A DNA stretch of 35,691 bases, taken from the NCBI GenBank assembly GCA_018623495.1, contig JAAZVP010000023.1:1-35691 (forward strand). Direction: 5' to 3'. Both the position numbers and the translations under genes were made by a program. Origin of the DNA: Halothiobacillus sp. (GTDB lineage: Bacteria; Pseudomonadota; Gammaproteobacteria; JAAZVP01). Shown one piece after another: positions 16,991 to 25,698 of the stretch. Every line of letters starts with the position of its first letter. Position 1 is the stretch's first letter. The notes beneath the pieces were generated by a model. That model made no database searches. It saw only the letters and a program-made list of their open reading frames with translations, and was not told where the DNA came from.

Positions 16991-18016
16991 ATGCCCCGGA
17001 TTCTCGACCACCTGCCCGACGGCTTTCTCGATACCCCCGCCCGCGAACTGCACCGGGTCCTGGACGGCCCCACGCTGATCCATCTCGACGGGCGGCGCCG
17101 CCCGCCCCTGTTCGCCTCCGTGCTCCTCCACGGCAACGAGGACGTGGGGCTGGTGGCCATCCAGCGCCTGCTGCGCGACTACGCGGGCCGCGAGCTGCCG
17201 CGGGCGCTGTCGATCTTCGTGGGCAACGTCGCCGCCGCCCGCGAGGGCCGCCGGCGCCTGGACGGGCAGCCCGACTTCAACCGGGTGTGGTCGGAGGACG
17301 TCCCCGACTCCCCCGAGCGACGCATGGCCCGCGAGGTGACCGAGCGGATGCAGGCGACCGGGGTGTTCGCCAGCGTGGACGTGCACAACAATACCGGCAT
17401 CAACCCCCACTACGGCTGCATCAACCGCCTGGAACCGCAGTTTCTCCATCTGGCCGCGCTTTTCAACCGCACGGCGGTCTACTTCATCCACCCGCCCCAG
17501 GTGCAGTCCATGGCCTTCGCCCGCTTCTGCCCGGCGATCACCCTGGAATGCGGCAAGACCGGCTCGCCGGGCAGCGAGGCCCATGCCCACGAGTACCTGG
17601 ACGCCTGCCTCAACCTCGCCGGGATCCCCGACCACCCGGTCGCCGAGCACGACCTGGACCTCTACCACACGGTGGCCCGGGTCACCGTCCCCGACCACCT
17701 GCGGATCGGCTTCGCCGACCCCGGGGCCGACGTCAGCTTCCTGCCCGAGCTGGACCACCTCAACTTCCGCGACCTGTCCGCCGGCACCCCGATCGCCGAT
17801 TTGCGCGAGGCCACCGGTCCCTGCCCGGACGTGCACGACGAGCACGGCCGGGCGGTCACCGGCCGCTACTTCGAGTGCCGCGACGGGCGCCTCTACACCC
17901 GCCGGCCCTTTCTGCCCGCCATGCTCACCCGCGACACCCGCATCATCCGCCAGGACTGCCTGTGCTACATCATGGAGCGCTACGACTGGCGCGAGGGGCC
18001 GGTGTCGAGCGAATAG
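16991..18016 (+). CDS. Aspartoacylase/succinylglutamate desuccinylase-family metallohydrolase
   Basis: A 341-residue zinc-dependent amidohydrolase of the M14-like AstE/ASPA family. The zinc site is seen in SVLLHGNEDVG (His47, Glu50) and SVDVHNNTG (His132). DFNRVW (95-100) supplies the substrate-binding arginine, and ITLECGKTG (about 182-190) the catalytic glutamate. A C-terminal beta domain follows. Unlike AstE it is not beside an arginine succinyltransferase operon, so the substrate is unknown; N-acyl amino acids are a reasonable guess. The ATG is at 16991. The last 37 bases overlap the convergent DUF218 gene. The stop is TAG. Confidence 0.85.
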   Translation: MPRILDHLPDGFLDTPARELHRVLDGPTLIHLDGRRRPPLFASVLLHGNEDVGLVAIQRLLRDYAGRELPRALSIFVGNVAAAREGRRRLDGQPDFNRVWSEDVPDSPERRMAREVTERMQATGVFASVDVHNNTGINPHYGCINRLEPQFLHLAALFNRTAVYFIHPPQVQSMAFARFCPAITLECGKTGSPGSEAHAHEYLDACLNLAGIPDHPVAEHDLDLYHTVARVTVPDHLRIGFADPGADVSFLPELDHLNFRDLSAGTPIADLREATGPCPDVHDEHGRAVTGRYFECRDGRLYTRRPFLPAMLTRDTRIIRQDCLCYIMERYDWREGPVSSE

Positions 18017-18759
18017 CGCACCCGGTACCAGGCCAGGCCCAGGTACTCGTGGAGCAGGTCGCGGGTCGCCAGCAGGTTGCCGGCGTCCGGCACCCAGGCC
18101 AGCAGCCCGCGATCCCCGGCGTCGGCGGTGTGATAGCCGGTCGGCGCGGGATGGACCGCCAGCCCCTGCGCCCGGAAGCAGGCAGCAGCGCGGCGCATGT
18201 GGGCGGCGTGGGTCACCAGCACCACCCGCTCCAGGCCCGCCGCCTCCAGCCGATGCGCCGAGAACACGGCGTTCTCCCAGGTGTTGCGGCTCTCGGGTTC
18301 GGTCCAGCGCACCGGGGTGTCCAGCACCCGTTCCAGGGTCCGTTCCATGAGCCGCGCACCGGCGGCATCCTCGCCCAGCGGCTTCCCGCCGGAGACCAGC
18401 ACCGGCAGACCGGTGGCGCGGTGGACGTGGCGGGCATGCAGCAGGCGGCGCAACTCGACGACACCGGCGCGGTCCTCGCCGCCGTACTCCGGGGCGTCGG
18501 CGTAGCGGCCACCGGAGAGGACCACGATGGCGGCGTTCTCCGCCGGCCAGGCGGTCCCGGCGGGGGGTTCGAGACCGCCGGCCAACCAGCCGGTGGTGGC
18601 GGGGATGGCCGCCAGGTAGAGCGTGACGATGCCGGTTGCCAGCAGGATCCGGGCCGGGCGGCGCCAGCGCCAGAGCAGCAGGGCCAGGAGCAGGAGAACC
18701 AGCGGCCCACCGGGGGGCAGGATCAGCGACTTGGCGACCCGGACCAGCAGGATCTCCAT
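17980..18759 (-). CDS. YdcF/ElyC-type DUF218 membrane protein
   Basis: A 259-residue protein with two N-terminal membrane helices (about residues 8-30 and 37-60) and a DUF218 domain. Family motifs are IVVLSGGRYADAPEYGG (about 78-94), LPVLVSGGK, ESRNTWENAVFSA (about 155-167) and RVVLVTHAAHMRRAAACF (about 178-195). E. coli ElyC with this layout affects peptidoglycan and lipid-carrier metabolism at low temperature (established for that protein; here inference). ATG 18759 lies 11 bases after the lipA stop, so it is probably at the end of the long wall/lipoate operon. Its 3' end overlaps the convergent aspartoacylase-like gene. Confidence 0.84.
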   Translation of the reverse strand: MEILLVRVAKSLILPPGGPLVLLLLALLLWRWRRPARILLATGIVTLYLAAIPATTGWLAGGLEPPAGTAWPAENAAIVVLSGGRYADAPEYGGEDRAGVVELRRLLHARHVHRATGLPVLVSGGKPLGEDAAGARLMERTLERVLDTPVRWTEPESRNTWENAVFSAHRLEAAGLERVVLVTHAAHMRRAAACFRAQGLAVHPAPTGYHTADAGDRGLLAWVPDAGNLLATRDLLHEYLGLAWYRVRYSLDTGPSRQS

Positions 18760-18770
18760 GCCGCGTTGAC

Positions 18771-19721
18771 CTACAGGACCTGGCTGGCCATCAGGTCGGC
18801 ATGGTAGGAGGAGCGCACCATGGGGCCACTGGCCACGTGGTCGAAGCCCATGCGGTCGCCGGCCTCGGCCAGCCAATCGAACTCGTCGGGATGGACGTAG
18901 CGGATCACCGGCAGGTGGTGGGCGCTGGGCTGGAGGTACTGGCCGATGGTGAGCATGCCCACCTGGTGATCGCGCAGGTCGGCCATCACCTGCTCGACCT
19001 CGGCGATCTCTTCGCCCAGCCCCACCATCAGGCCCGACTTGGTGGGCACCTGCGGATGGCGCTCGCGGAAGGCGGCCAGCAGGTCCAGCGACCACTGGTA
19101 GTCGGCACCGGGGCGGGCCTGGCGGTAGAGGCGCGGAACGGTCTCGAGGTTGTGGTTGAACACGTCCGGCGGGGCCTCGCCGAGCACCTCCAGGGCGATC
19201 TCCATGCGCCCGCGGAAGTCCGGGGTGAGGATCTCCACGCGGGTCCCGGGCGTGCGTGCACGGATGGCGCGGATGCAGTCGACGAAGTGCCCCGCCCCGC
19301 CGTCGCGCAGGTCGTCGCGGTCCACCGAGGTGATCACCACGTAGTCGAGCTCCATGGCCTCCACGGTGCGGGCGAGGTTCTCCGGCTCCTCGGGGTCGAG
19401 GGGATCGGGGCGGCCGTGGGCCACGTCGCAGAACGGGCAACGCCGGGTGCAGATGTCGCCCATGATCATGAAGGTGGCCGTGCCGTGGCCGAAGCACTCG
19501 CCCAGGTTGGGGCAGGCCGCGTCCTCGCAGACGGTGTTCAGCCGGCTCTCGCGCAGCATGCGCTTGACCCGCTGCACCCGCGGGCTGGAATGCGGTTTGG
19601 CGCGGATCCAGCGCGGCTTGCGGGCCGGGCGCGTGGTGGGCTCCACCTTGACCGGGATGCGCGCGACCTTCTCCGCGCCCCGCTGGTGCCTTTCGCCGTA
19701 CTGCTTCTTGGTCTCGGTCAT
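18771..19721 (-). CDS. lipA: Lipoyl synthase
   Basis: A radical-SAM enzyme that inserts two sulfurs into octanoyl groups on lipoyl domains. In the 316-residue protein the auxiliary cluster cysteines are Cys65, Cys70 and Cys76 ([12 protein letters not shown]). The radical-SAM CxxxCxxC is at 91-98 (CTRRCPFC). [20 protein letters not shown] and the C-terminal [11 protein letters not shown] with its conserved RSSYHA serine are typical. I start at ATG 19721 ([13 protein letters not shown]); an in-frame upstream ATG at 19778 would overlap the lipB end and adds unlikely residues. It is paired with lipB upstream. Confidence 0.96.
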   Translation of the reverse strand: MTETKKQYGERHQRGAEKVARIPVKVEPTTRPARKPRWIRAKPHSSPRVQRVKRMLRESRLNTVCEDAACPNLGECFGHGTATFMIMGDICTRRCPFCDVAHGRPDPLDPEEPENLARTVEAMELDYVVITSVDRDDLRDGGAGHFVDCIRAIRARTPGTRVEILTPDFRGRMEIALEVLGEAPPDVFNHNLETVPRLYRQARPGADYQWSLDLLAAFRERHPQVPTKSGLMVGLGEEIAEVEQVMADLRDHQVGMLTIGQYLQPSAHHLPVIRYVHPDEFDWLAEAGDRMGFDHVASGPMVRSSYHADLMASQVL

Positions 19722-19746
19722 GCCGCTGCCCCGATGGAAAGTCGCG

Positions 19747-20355
19747 TCATTCTTCCAGAACCGCGGCAAGCCGGGCAACCAGCGCCTCGGCCACCGCTCC
19801 CGGCTCGACCCCGGGGACGAGCTCGGCGAGCTGGCAGACGGCCATGCCGGCGTGCCCGCAGGGATTGATGCGGGCGAAGGGCTCGAGGTCCATGGCGACG
19901 TTGAGGGCCAGGCCGTGGTAGCTGCAGCCGCGCCTCACCCGCAGACCGAGCGCGGCGATCTTGGCGCCGTCCACGTAGACCCCGGGCGCATCGGCCCGCG
20001 GCGCGGCGGCCACGCCGTGGTCGGCGAGCAGTTCCACCACCGCCCGCTCCAGGCGATGGACGGTCTCGCGCACCCCCAGGCCCCGGCGACGCAGGTCGAT
20101 CAGCGGATAGACCACCACCTGCCCGGGACCGTGGTAGGTCACCTGCCCACCGCGGTCGATGGGCACGACGGGGATCTCGCCGGGGGCGAGCAGGTGCGAG
20201 CGGTCGGCGTTGCGGCCCAGGGTGAAGACCGGCTCGTGCTCCACCACCCAGAGCGCGTCGGGCGTCTTGGGGCCGCGCTCGGCGGTGAAGGCCTGCATGG
20301 CCTCCCAGACGGGGCGGTAGTCCCGTCGGCCGAGATGGCGGACGCGCCAGTTCAT
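19747..20355 (-). CDS. lipB: Octanoyl-[acyl-carrier-protein]:protein N-octanoyltransferase
   Basis: LipB moves octanoate from acyl carrier protein to lipoyl domains, giving LipA its substrate. The 202-residue protein has [21 protein letters not shown] (residues 68-88), DGAKIAALG with the catalytic Lys132, and NPCGHAGM with the acyl-accepting Cys166. [13 protein letters not shown] links them. The length is normal. It lies between ybeD and lipA on one strand, the conserved ybeD-lipB-lipA order. Confidence 0.96.
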   Translation of the reverse strand: MNWRVRHLGRRDYRPVWEAMQAFTAERGPKTPDALWVVEHEPVFTLGRNADRSHLLAPGEIPVVPIDRGGQVTYHGPGQVVVYPLIDLRRRGLGVRETVHRLERAVVELLADHGVAAAPRADAPGVYVDGAKIAALGLRVRRGCSYHGLALNVAMDLEPFARINPCGHAGMAVCQLAELVPGVEPGAVAEALVARLAAVLEE

Positions 20356-20377
20356 CGAGAGGGCATGCCCACCGGGG

Positions 20378-20644
20378 TCACACGCTCGCCAGTACCCGCT
20401 CGGACTCGCGCAGGCTCGCGGAGATGGCCTCGAGCTGGTCGCTGGAGGTGGCGCGGATGGTGATGGTCACGGAGATGAAGCGGCCGTTGCGGCTCTCGCG
20501 GATGCGCATGTCGGCCGCACTCACCTCGGGTGCGTGGGGCTTGAGCAGGGCCTCGACGTGGGCGTCGAAGTCGCCGTCGGACCGGCCCATCACCTTGATG
20601 GGATAGTCGCAGGGGAATTCCAGGAGTTGTTCTCGATCGCTCAT
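20378..20644 (-). CDS. ybeD: DUF493 protein YbeD
   Basis: An 88-residue protein, the same size as E. coli YbeD, with the ferredoxin-like ACT-type fold (family knowledge). It has [33 protein letters not shown] and a C-terminal [29 protein letters not shown]. Its position between the D-amino acid aminotransferase/dacA genes and lipB is conserved; the exact role is not known. ATG 20644 overlaps the dat stop as ATGA. Confidence 0.92.
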   Translation of the reverse strand: MSDREQLLEFPCDYPIKVMGRSDGDFDAHVEALLKPHAPEVSAADMRIRESRNGRFISVTITIRATSSDQLEAISASLRESERVLASV

Positions 20645-21513
20645 CGGCTTGCCACGAAATGCTGCTTGTATTCCTGGTAATAGGCCATCATCCGCCGCCA
20701 GAGTTTCCCGGGACGGCCCTCGCCCACCGGCTCGCCGTCGATCTCGACCACCGGCAGCAACTCCCGGGTGGAACTCGACAGCCAGACCTCCTCGGCCCGG
20801 TCCAGCTCGGCGCGCGTCACGGGCCGTTCCTCGCAGGGCAGGTCGAAGCGCCGGGCCAGCTCCACCACCAGGTCGCGGGTGATGCCCGGCAGGATCAGTG
20901 CGTTCTTGGGCGGGGTGACGATGGTGCCGTCGATCACCGCGAACAGGTTGCTGGCGGCGCCTTCCACGGCCCGACCGTCGCGGATCAGGATGGCCTCGGC
21001 ACAGCCGCCGGCCACCGCCTCCTGGCGCAGCAGGACGTTGGCCAGCAGGGCGGTGGCCTTGATGTTGTTGCGCTGCCAGCGGACGTCGGCGGCGGTGATG
21101 GCGCAGACCCCGTCGAACTCGGGCCCCGGCGGCGCGGGCAGCGGCGAGCTCATGGCGAAGACCGTGGGCTCGGGCCGCTCGGGGAAGGCGTGGTTGCGCC
21201 GCGCCTGCACCCCGCGGGTGACCTGCAGGTAGACGGCCTGGTCGCCGCCGCCGTTGCGCTCCACCAGCCCGGGCAGCACCGTGCGCCAGTCGAGATCCGC
21301 CGGCGGCTTGATGGCCACCGCCGCGAGGCTCGCCGCCAGGCGGTCGAGGTGCTCATCGAGGCGGAACAGGTGGCCGGCGTAGGCCGGGATCACCTCGTAG
21401 ACCCCGTCGCCGAAGAGAAAGCCGCGGTCCATGACCGACACGCGGGCCTCGCCGGCGGGCAGAAAGCGGCCGTCGAGAAAGACGACTGGTTCGGCCGCGC
21501 AGGACTCGGTCAT
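20641..21513 (-). CDS. dat: D-amino-acid (D-alanine) aminotransferase
   Basis: A fold-type IV PLP enzyme that interconverts D-alanine and D-glutamate with their keto acids, feeding D-amino acids to murein. The 290-residue protein has VSVMDRGFLFGDGVYEV (residues 25-41), YLQVTRGVQARRNHAFP (95-111; the RxxRxHAFP pattern is typical of D-specific members), NNIKATALLANVL with the PLP lysine 152, GAASNLFAVIDG (about 186-197), and a STREL motif near the C-terminus. It overlaps dacA upstream and ybeD downstream by ATGA, fitting a wall operon. Discrimination from branched-chain aminotransferase rests on these motifs and context. Confidence 0.92.
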   Translation of the reverse strand: MTESCAAEPVVFLDGRFLPAGEARVSVMDRGFLFGDGVYEVIPAYAGHLFRLDEHLDRLAASLAAVAIKPPADLDWRTVLPGLVERNGGGDQAVYLQVTRGVQARRNHAFPERPEPTVFAMSSPLPAPPGPEFDGVCAITAADVRWQRNNIKATALLANVLLRQEAVAGGCAEAILIRDGRAVEGAASNLFAVIDGTIVTPPKNALILPGITRDLVVELARRFDLPCEERPVTRAELDRAEEVWLSSSTRELLPVVEIDGEPVGEGRPGKLWRRMMAYYQEYKQHFVASR

Positions 21514-22661
21514 TGGAACATCATCCAGAGGCTGTCCATCGCCTTGCCCACCAGGCCGGCCTCGGCCACGCCGGCGAGCGCCACCAGCGGGCGCTGGGCG
21601 ACGACCTGGTCGCCCAGCGCCACGCGCACCCGGCCGCGCTCGTCACCGGCGTTCACCGGGGCGACGATCTGCTTTTGCACGTCCACGGTGAGATCGAGCC
21701 TGTCGAAGCGGCCGCGGGGAATGGTCACCCACAAGTCGCCGTCCAGGCCCAGCGGCACCTGCTCCTGCTCGCCCTTCCAGACGCGCGCCTCGATCAGGGT
21801 CTCGCCCTGCTGGCGCAGCCGGTGGGTCTCGAAGAAGCGGAAGCCGTAGTTGAGCAGCGCCTGGCTCTGCTCGGCCCGGGCATCCTCGCTGGCCGCACCC
21901 AGGACCACCGAGATCAGGCGCATGCCCTCGCGCTCGGCCGAGGCGGTGAGGCAGTAGCCCGCGGACTCGGTGTGGCCGGTCTTGCCGCCGTCGACGCTGC
22001 TGTCGCGCCAGAGCAGCTTGTTGCGGTTGTACTGGGTGATGTCGGCGTAGGTGTACTCGCGGGTGGCGTAGAGCTTGTAGCGGTCGGGGAAATCGCGGAT
22101 CAGCGCCGCCATCAGCGTGGCGATGTCGCGGGCGGTGGTGTAGTGGTTCTCGGCCGGCCAGCCGGTGGAGTTGACGAAATGGGTGTTGTTCATCCCCAGC
22201 TGCTCGGCCTGGTGGTTCATGTAGTTGGCGAAGGCCGACTCGGTGCCGGCCACGTACTCGGCCAGGGCCACGGCGGCGTCATTGCCCGACTGGACCACCA
22301 GCCCCTTGAGCAGCTCGCCCACGGCGACCTGCTCGCCCACCTCGAGAAACATCTGCGAGCCCTTCATCTTCCAGGCCTTCTCGCTGATGGGCACGACGTC
22401 GTCGAGGGCGATATCGCCGCTGGCCAGGCTCTGGTAGACCACGTAGGCGGTCATCAGCTTGGTGATCGAGGCCGGCTCCATCCGCGCGTCCGCCCGGTTT
22501 TCCGCCAGCACCCGGCCGGAGTGATAATCCACCAGGATATGGCTCTTCGCCCCCAGTTCGGGCGGTGCAGGCACCGGCATCGCGGCCCGCGCGGGCCCGG
22601 TGAACAACGTGACCAGGGTGACGACGACGGCAAACAGGCTTCGGACGAGAACAGGCTTCAT
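21510..22661 (-). CDS. dacA: D-alanyl-D-alanine carboxypeptidase (penicillin-binding protein 5/6)
   Basis: It trims the terminal D-alanine from pentapeptides in the periplasm. The 383-residue precursor has a signal peptide (to about ARA, residue 27). The three serine-peptidase motifs are SITK (Ser65-Lys68), SGN (125-127) and KTG (227-229, within DGGKTGHTESAGYC). The C-terminal beta domain ends in a likely amphipathic membrane anchor (VAEAGLVGKAMDSLWMMF). The gene probably has its own promoter (22698-22706) besides read-through from rlpA, and it overlaps dat by ATGA. Confidence 0.95.
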   Translation of the reverse strand: MKPVLVRSLFAVVVTLVTLFTGPARAAMPVPAPPELGAKSHILVDYHSGRVLAENRADARMEPASITKLMTAYVVYQSLASGDIALDDVVPISEKAWKMKGSQMFLEVGEQVAVGELLKGLVVQSGNDAAVALAEYVAGTESAFANYMNHQAEQLGMNNTHFVNSTGWPAENHYTTARDIATLMAALIRDFPDRYKLYATREYTYADITQYNRNKLLWRDSSVDGGKTGHTESAGYCLTASAEREGMRLISVVLGAASEDARAEQSQALLNYGFRFFETHRLRQQGETLIEARVWKGEQEQVPLGLDGDLWVTIPRGRFDRLDLTVDVQKQIVAPVNAGDERGRVRVALGDQVVAQRPLVALAGVAEAGLVGKAMDSLWMMFQ

Positions 22662-22697
22662 GGTTGCTTTGCTTCAGGTTGGCCGGGAAAAGCGGAA

Positions 22698-22706
22698 ATG
22701 GTAGCA
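22698..22706 (-). promoter_or_regulatory. Possible extended -10 promoter for dacA
   Basis: TGCTACCAT on the minus strand (22706-22698) fits an extended -10 (TGnTAnnaT), about 37 bases before the dacA ATG in the 69-base gap after rlpA. No clear -35 is seen, which extended -10 promoters can do without. Confidence 0.35.
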
Positions 22707-22730
22707 GACTCCGGGAATCGACAGACCGGC

Positions 22731-23543
22731 TCAGCAGCCGCCGGCGCTGCAGTCGTCGATGACCACGTGCTGGCCGGACAGTCCCTGCGAGAACAACGAC
22801 TCGAGCAGACGGTCGGCCTGCGCCGACGAGGCCACCGGCCCCACTCGCACCCGGTGCAGCACCCGCCCGCCGCGCTCCACGGTCTGGACGCCTACCGGGG
22901 CGCCCAACCGCGCCTGCAAGCGATCGCGCAGGCGGCGGGCGTTGCCGAGGTCGCCGAAGGCTCCCACCTGGATGTAGACATTGCGCCCCCATTGCGGTTC
23001 CGCACCGGCGGAAACCGGCCGGTTGGCGGCCTGGCGCCCGCCCGGCTGGACGACCTCCACCTCCACCCGGGCGGTCCCCTGGTCCGCCATGCCCAGCCGC
23101 TCGGCGGCGGCGTAGGAGAGGTCGATCAGGCGGTTGCCGTGGAACGGCCCGCGATCGTTCACGCGCACCACCACGCTGCGACCGTTCTCCAGGTTGGTCA
23201 CCCGGGCGTAGGCCGGCAACACCAGCGAGCGGTGGGCGGCGGTCATGGCGTACATGTCGAAGGTCTCGCCGCTGGAGGTGCGCTTGCCGTGGAACTGCGG
23301 GCCGTACCAGGAGGCGGTGCCCCGCTCGCGGTAGCCGGCGTTGTTCTGGCGCACGTAGTAGCGCTTGCCGTGGACCACGTAGGAGGCCGGGTTGCCGTAC
23401 TTCGACGGCGGCTCGTAACGGGGGGTGGGTTCCGGGCCCAGGGCGCGGTCGCCGTCGGGCATGTCGGGCGTCGAGGAGCAGCCCGCCAGCAGCGACAGGG
23501 CCAGTCCGATCAGCAGGCCGGCCGCCGTGCGCAGCGGGGTCAT
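22731..23543 (-). CDS. rlpA: Septal ring lytic transglycosylase / rare lipoprotein A
   Basis: RlpA cleaves glycan strands lacking stem peptides in several species. The 270-residue protein has a lipoprotein signal with lipobox LLAGC (Cys22), a double-psi beta-barrel domain (GTASWYGPQFHGKRTSSGE at about 76-94, ARVTNLENGRSVVVRVNDRGPF at about 114-135, with the catalytic-type Asp), and a C-terminal SPOR domain (IQVGAFGDLGNARRLRDRLQ to HRVRVGPVASSAQADRLL). A CSAGGC tail with two cysteines is unusual. ATG 23543 overlaps the mltB stop. The order mltB-rlpA-dacA is conserved. Confidence 0.94.
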   Translation of the reverse strand: MTPLRTAAGLLIGLALSLLAGCSSTPDMPDGDRALGPEPTPRYEPPSKYGNPASYVVHGKRYYVRQNNAGYRERGTASWYGPQFHGKRTSSGETFDMYAMTAAHRSLVLPAYARVTNLENGRSVVVRVNDRGPFHGNRLIDLSYAAAERLGMADQGTARVEVEVVQPGGRQAANRPVSAGAEPQWGRNVYIQVGAFGDLGNARRLRDRLQARLGAPVGVQTVERGGRVLHRVRVGPVASSAQADRLLESLFSQGLSGQHVVIDDCSAGGC

Positions 23544-24547
23544 CGCCCGGCCCCCCGGTCCCGGTCGTGGGCCTCGCGGATGGCCTGGCTGAGCTGGTGG
23601 ACGGCCATGGAGTACAGGGCGCTGTGGTTGTAGCGCGAAATCACGTAGAAGTTGGGAAAGGTGAGCCAGTATCTCGGCCCGTCATCGGCCTGCAGGCGCA
23701 GCAACGCGGCCGGCTGGTCGTCGGGGATCGCGGCGTCGACCTCCACGCCCTGCTCGCGGAACGCACCCACGGTGCCGGTGGCCTTCTGCGGCCGGCGGGA
23801 GGCCGTCCCGGGCTCCGCGCCCGTGAGCCTTGCCGGTGCCGCCACCGGGGCGCCGGCCTGCCAGCCGTGGCGGGCGAAGTAGTTGGCCACGCTGCCCATC
23901 ACGTCGGCCTCGCTGGTCCACAGGTCACGGCGACCGTCGTCGTCGAAGTCCACCGCGTAGCTGCGGTAGCTCGAGGAAATGAACTGGGGCATGCCCATAG
24001 CCCCGGCATAGGAGCCCATGGCCTCGCGCGGGTCCACCTGCTCCTCCCGGGTGAGTAGCAGGAAGTGCTCCAGCTCGCTGGTGAAGAAATCCGCCCGCGG
24101 CGGGTAGTCGAAGGAGAGGGTGGCCAGCGAGTCGAGGATGGGGTAGCGGCCGGTGTAGGCCCCGTAACGGGTCTCCACGCCGAGGATGGCGACGATCACC
24201 TCGGGGGCCACGCCATATTCCTCGGCCACGCGCCCGAGCAACTCCTCGTGCTCGCGCCAGAAGGCCACCCCGCGGCGGATGCGATCCTCGGTGAGAAAGA
24301 TCGGCCGGTACTCGTGCCACGGCTTGGACTCGGCGGGCCGGCGCATGGCCTCGAGGATGCTTTCCTGGCGCTCCGCGGTGGCCAGGAAACGCTTCAGCCG
24401 CTGGCGGTCGAAGCCATGCTCGCTGGCCATGCGCTCGATGAAGGCCCGCGCCCTGGGATGCTCGGTATAGTCCGCCTGGGCCGGGGCCATCGCCACCGCC
24501 CCGACAATCGCCGCCAGCGCGGCCCGCAACCCGTTGATCCTGCTCAT
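23540..24547 (-). CDS. mltB: Membrane-bound lytic murein transglycosylase B
   Basis: It cleaves the MurNAc-GlcNAc bond, forming 1,6-anhydroMurNAc, the source of material for the recycling enzymes in this window. The 335-residue protein has a signal peptide ending AQA (residue 25), the catalytic Glu125 in AILGVETRYGAYTG, SYAGAMGMPQFISSSYRSYAVDFDDDGRRDLW (about 180-211, the family EF-hand-like metal site), and the NFYVISRYNHSALYSMAVHQLS C-terminal motif. No lipobox is seen, so it is probably soluble or anchored otherwise; slt35-like naming would also do. Confidence 0.94.
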   Translation of the reverse strand: MSRINGLRAALAAIVGAVAMAPAQADYTEHPRARAFIERMASEHGFDRQRLKRFLATAERQESILEAMRRPAESKPWHEYRPIFLTEDRIRRGVAFWREHEELLGRVAEEYGVAPEVIVAILGVETRYGAYTGRYPILDSLATLSFDYPPRADFFTSELEHFLLLTREEQVDPREAMGSYAGAMGMPQFISSSYRSYAVDFDDDGRRDLWTSEADVMGSVANYFARHGWQAGAPVAAPARLTGAEPGTASRRPQKATGTVGAFREQGVEVDAAIPDDQPAALLRLQADDGPRYWLTFPNFYVISRYNHSALYSMAVHQLSQAIREAHDRDRGAGR

Positions 24548-24576
24548 CTGTCGCCCTCACGCCGACGCTGTCCGCG

Positions 24577-25698
24577 TTAGCGCACCAGCAAAAAGCGCCG
24601 GTGCGTGTGTATCGACATCAGAATACCGAAGCCGGCCATGAGGGTCACCATCGAGGTTCCCCCGTAACTGATCAGCGGCAGCGGCACGCCGACCACGGGC
24701 AACAGCCCGGTGACCATACCGGTATTGACGAACAGGTAGACGAAGAAGGTAAGGCTCAGCGCCGCGCCCACCATCCGCGACCAGGCATCGCTCGCCTGGG
24801 TGGCGATGTAGAGCCCGCGCAGGACGATGAAGAGGTAGACCGCCAGCAGCGCGAGGATCCCCAGCCAACCGAACTCCTCGCCGTAGACGGCGAAGATGAA
24901 GTCGGTGGAGCGCTCGGGCAGGAAGTCGAGGTGCGACTGGGTGCCGTTGAGCCAGCCCTTGCCGAACATCCCGCCCGAACCGATGGCGATCTTGGACTGG
25001 ATGATGTGGTAGCCCGCCCCCAGGGGATCGTTCTCCGGGTTGAGGAAAGTCAGCACCCGCTGGCGCTGGTAGTCGTGGAGCAGGAAATGCCAGGCCAGCG
25101 GAGCGGCGGCCGCGGCCAGCCCGGCCAGGAGGAACAGCAGCCGCCAGGCGATGCCGCCCACGAATAGTGCGAAAAAACCGGCACTGCCCACCAGCAGCGC
25201 GGTACCCAGGTCCGGCTGGAGGACGATCAGGACCATGGGCACGGCGATGAAGGCCGCCGCCCCGGCCACCCTCCAGAGACTGGGCGGCAGCGGTCGCTGC
25301 GCCAGGAACCAGGCCACCATCATCGGTACCAGCAGCTTCATCAGCTCCGAGGGCTGGAAGCGGATCACGCCCAGGTCCAGCCAGCGCTGGGCCCCCTTGC
25401 CGCTCACCCCGAATCCCCATACCGCCAGCAGCAGGCCCACGCCCCCGGCGAACAGCCAGGGGGTCCACTGGGTGAGGTTGCGCGGCGGGATCTGGGCGAG
25501 CACGAACATCACCCCGAAGGCCACCCCCAGGCGTACCAGTTGGCGGATCAGCGCGCCCTCGTCCTGGCCGGCGGCGCTGTAGAGCACCACCAGCCCCAGC
25601 CCCGACAGGGCCAGCAGGCCGAGCAGCAGCACCGGGTCGAGGTGCAGCCACTTCAGCAGCGGGTGGGATTCACGCGGATTCTCGATCGTCGTTTCCAT
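24577..25698 (-). CDS. rodA: Peptidoglycan glycosyltransferase RodA (SEDS family)
   Basis: RodA polymerises lipid II for cell elongation together with PBP2. The 373-residue protein has ten hydrophobic segments and SEDS motifs: RFQPSELMKLLVPMMVAWFLAQR (about 113-135), VLIVLQPDLGTALLVG (about 156-171), with the functional Asp in QPDLGTA, NGTQSHLDFLPERSTDFIFAVYGEEFG (about 231-257), and VGVPLPLISYGGTSMVTLMAGFGIL near the C-terminus. It overlaps the mrdA end by 29 bases, so the pair is made from one message. Confidence 0.96.
   Translation of the reverse strand: METTIENPRESHPLLKWLHLDPVLLLGLLALSGLGLVVLYSAAGQDEGALIRQLVRLGVAFGVMFVLAQIPPRNLTQWTPWLFAGGVGLLLAVWGFGVSGKGAQRWLDLGVIRFQPSELMKLLVPMMVAWFLAQRPLPPSLWRVAGAAAFIAVPMVLIVLQPDLGTALLVGSAGFFALFVGGIAWRLLFLLAGLAAAAAPLAWHFLLHDYQRQRVLTFLNPENDPLGAGYHIIQSKIAIGSGGMFGKGWLNGTQSHLDFLPERSTDFIFAVYGEEFGWLGILALLAVYLFIVLRGLYIATQASDAWSRMVGAALSLTFFVYLFVNTGMVTGLLPVVGVPLPLISYGGTSMVTLMAGFGILMSIHTHRRFLLVR

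Noticed and set aside
19722-19778. Longer N-terminus for LipA starting at 19778
   Set aside because: It would overlap lipB and precede the usual LipA start; ATG 19721 gives normal length.
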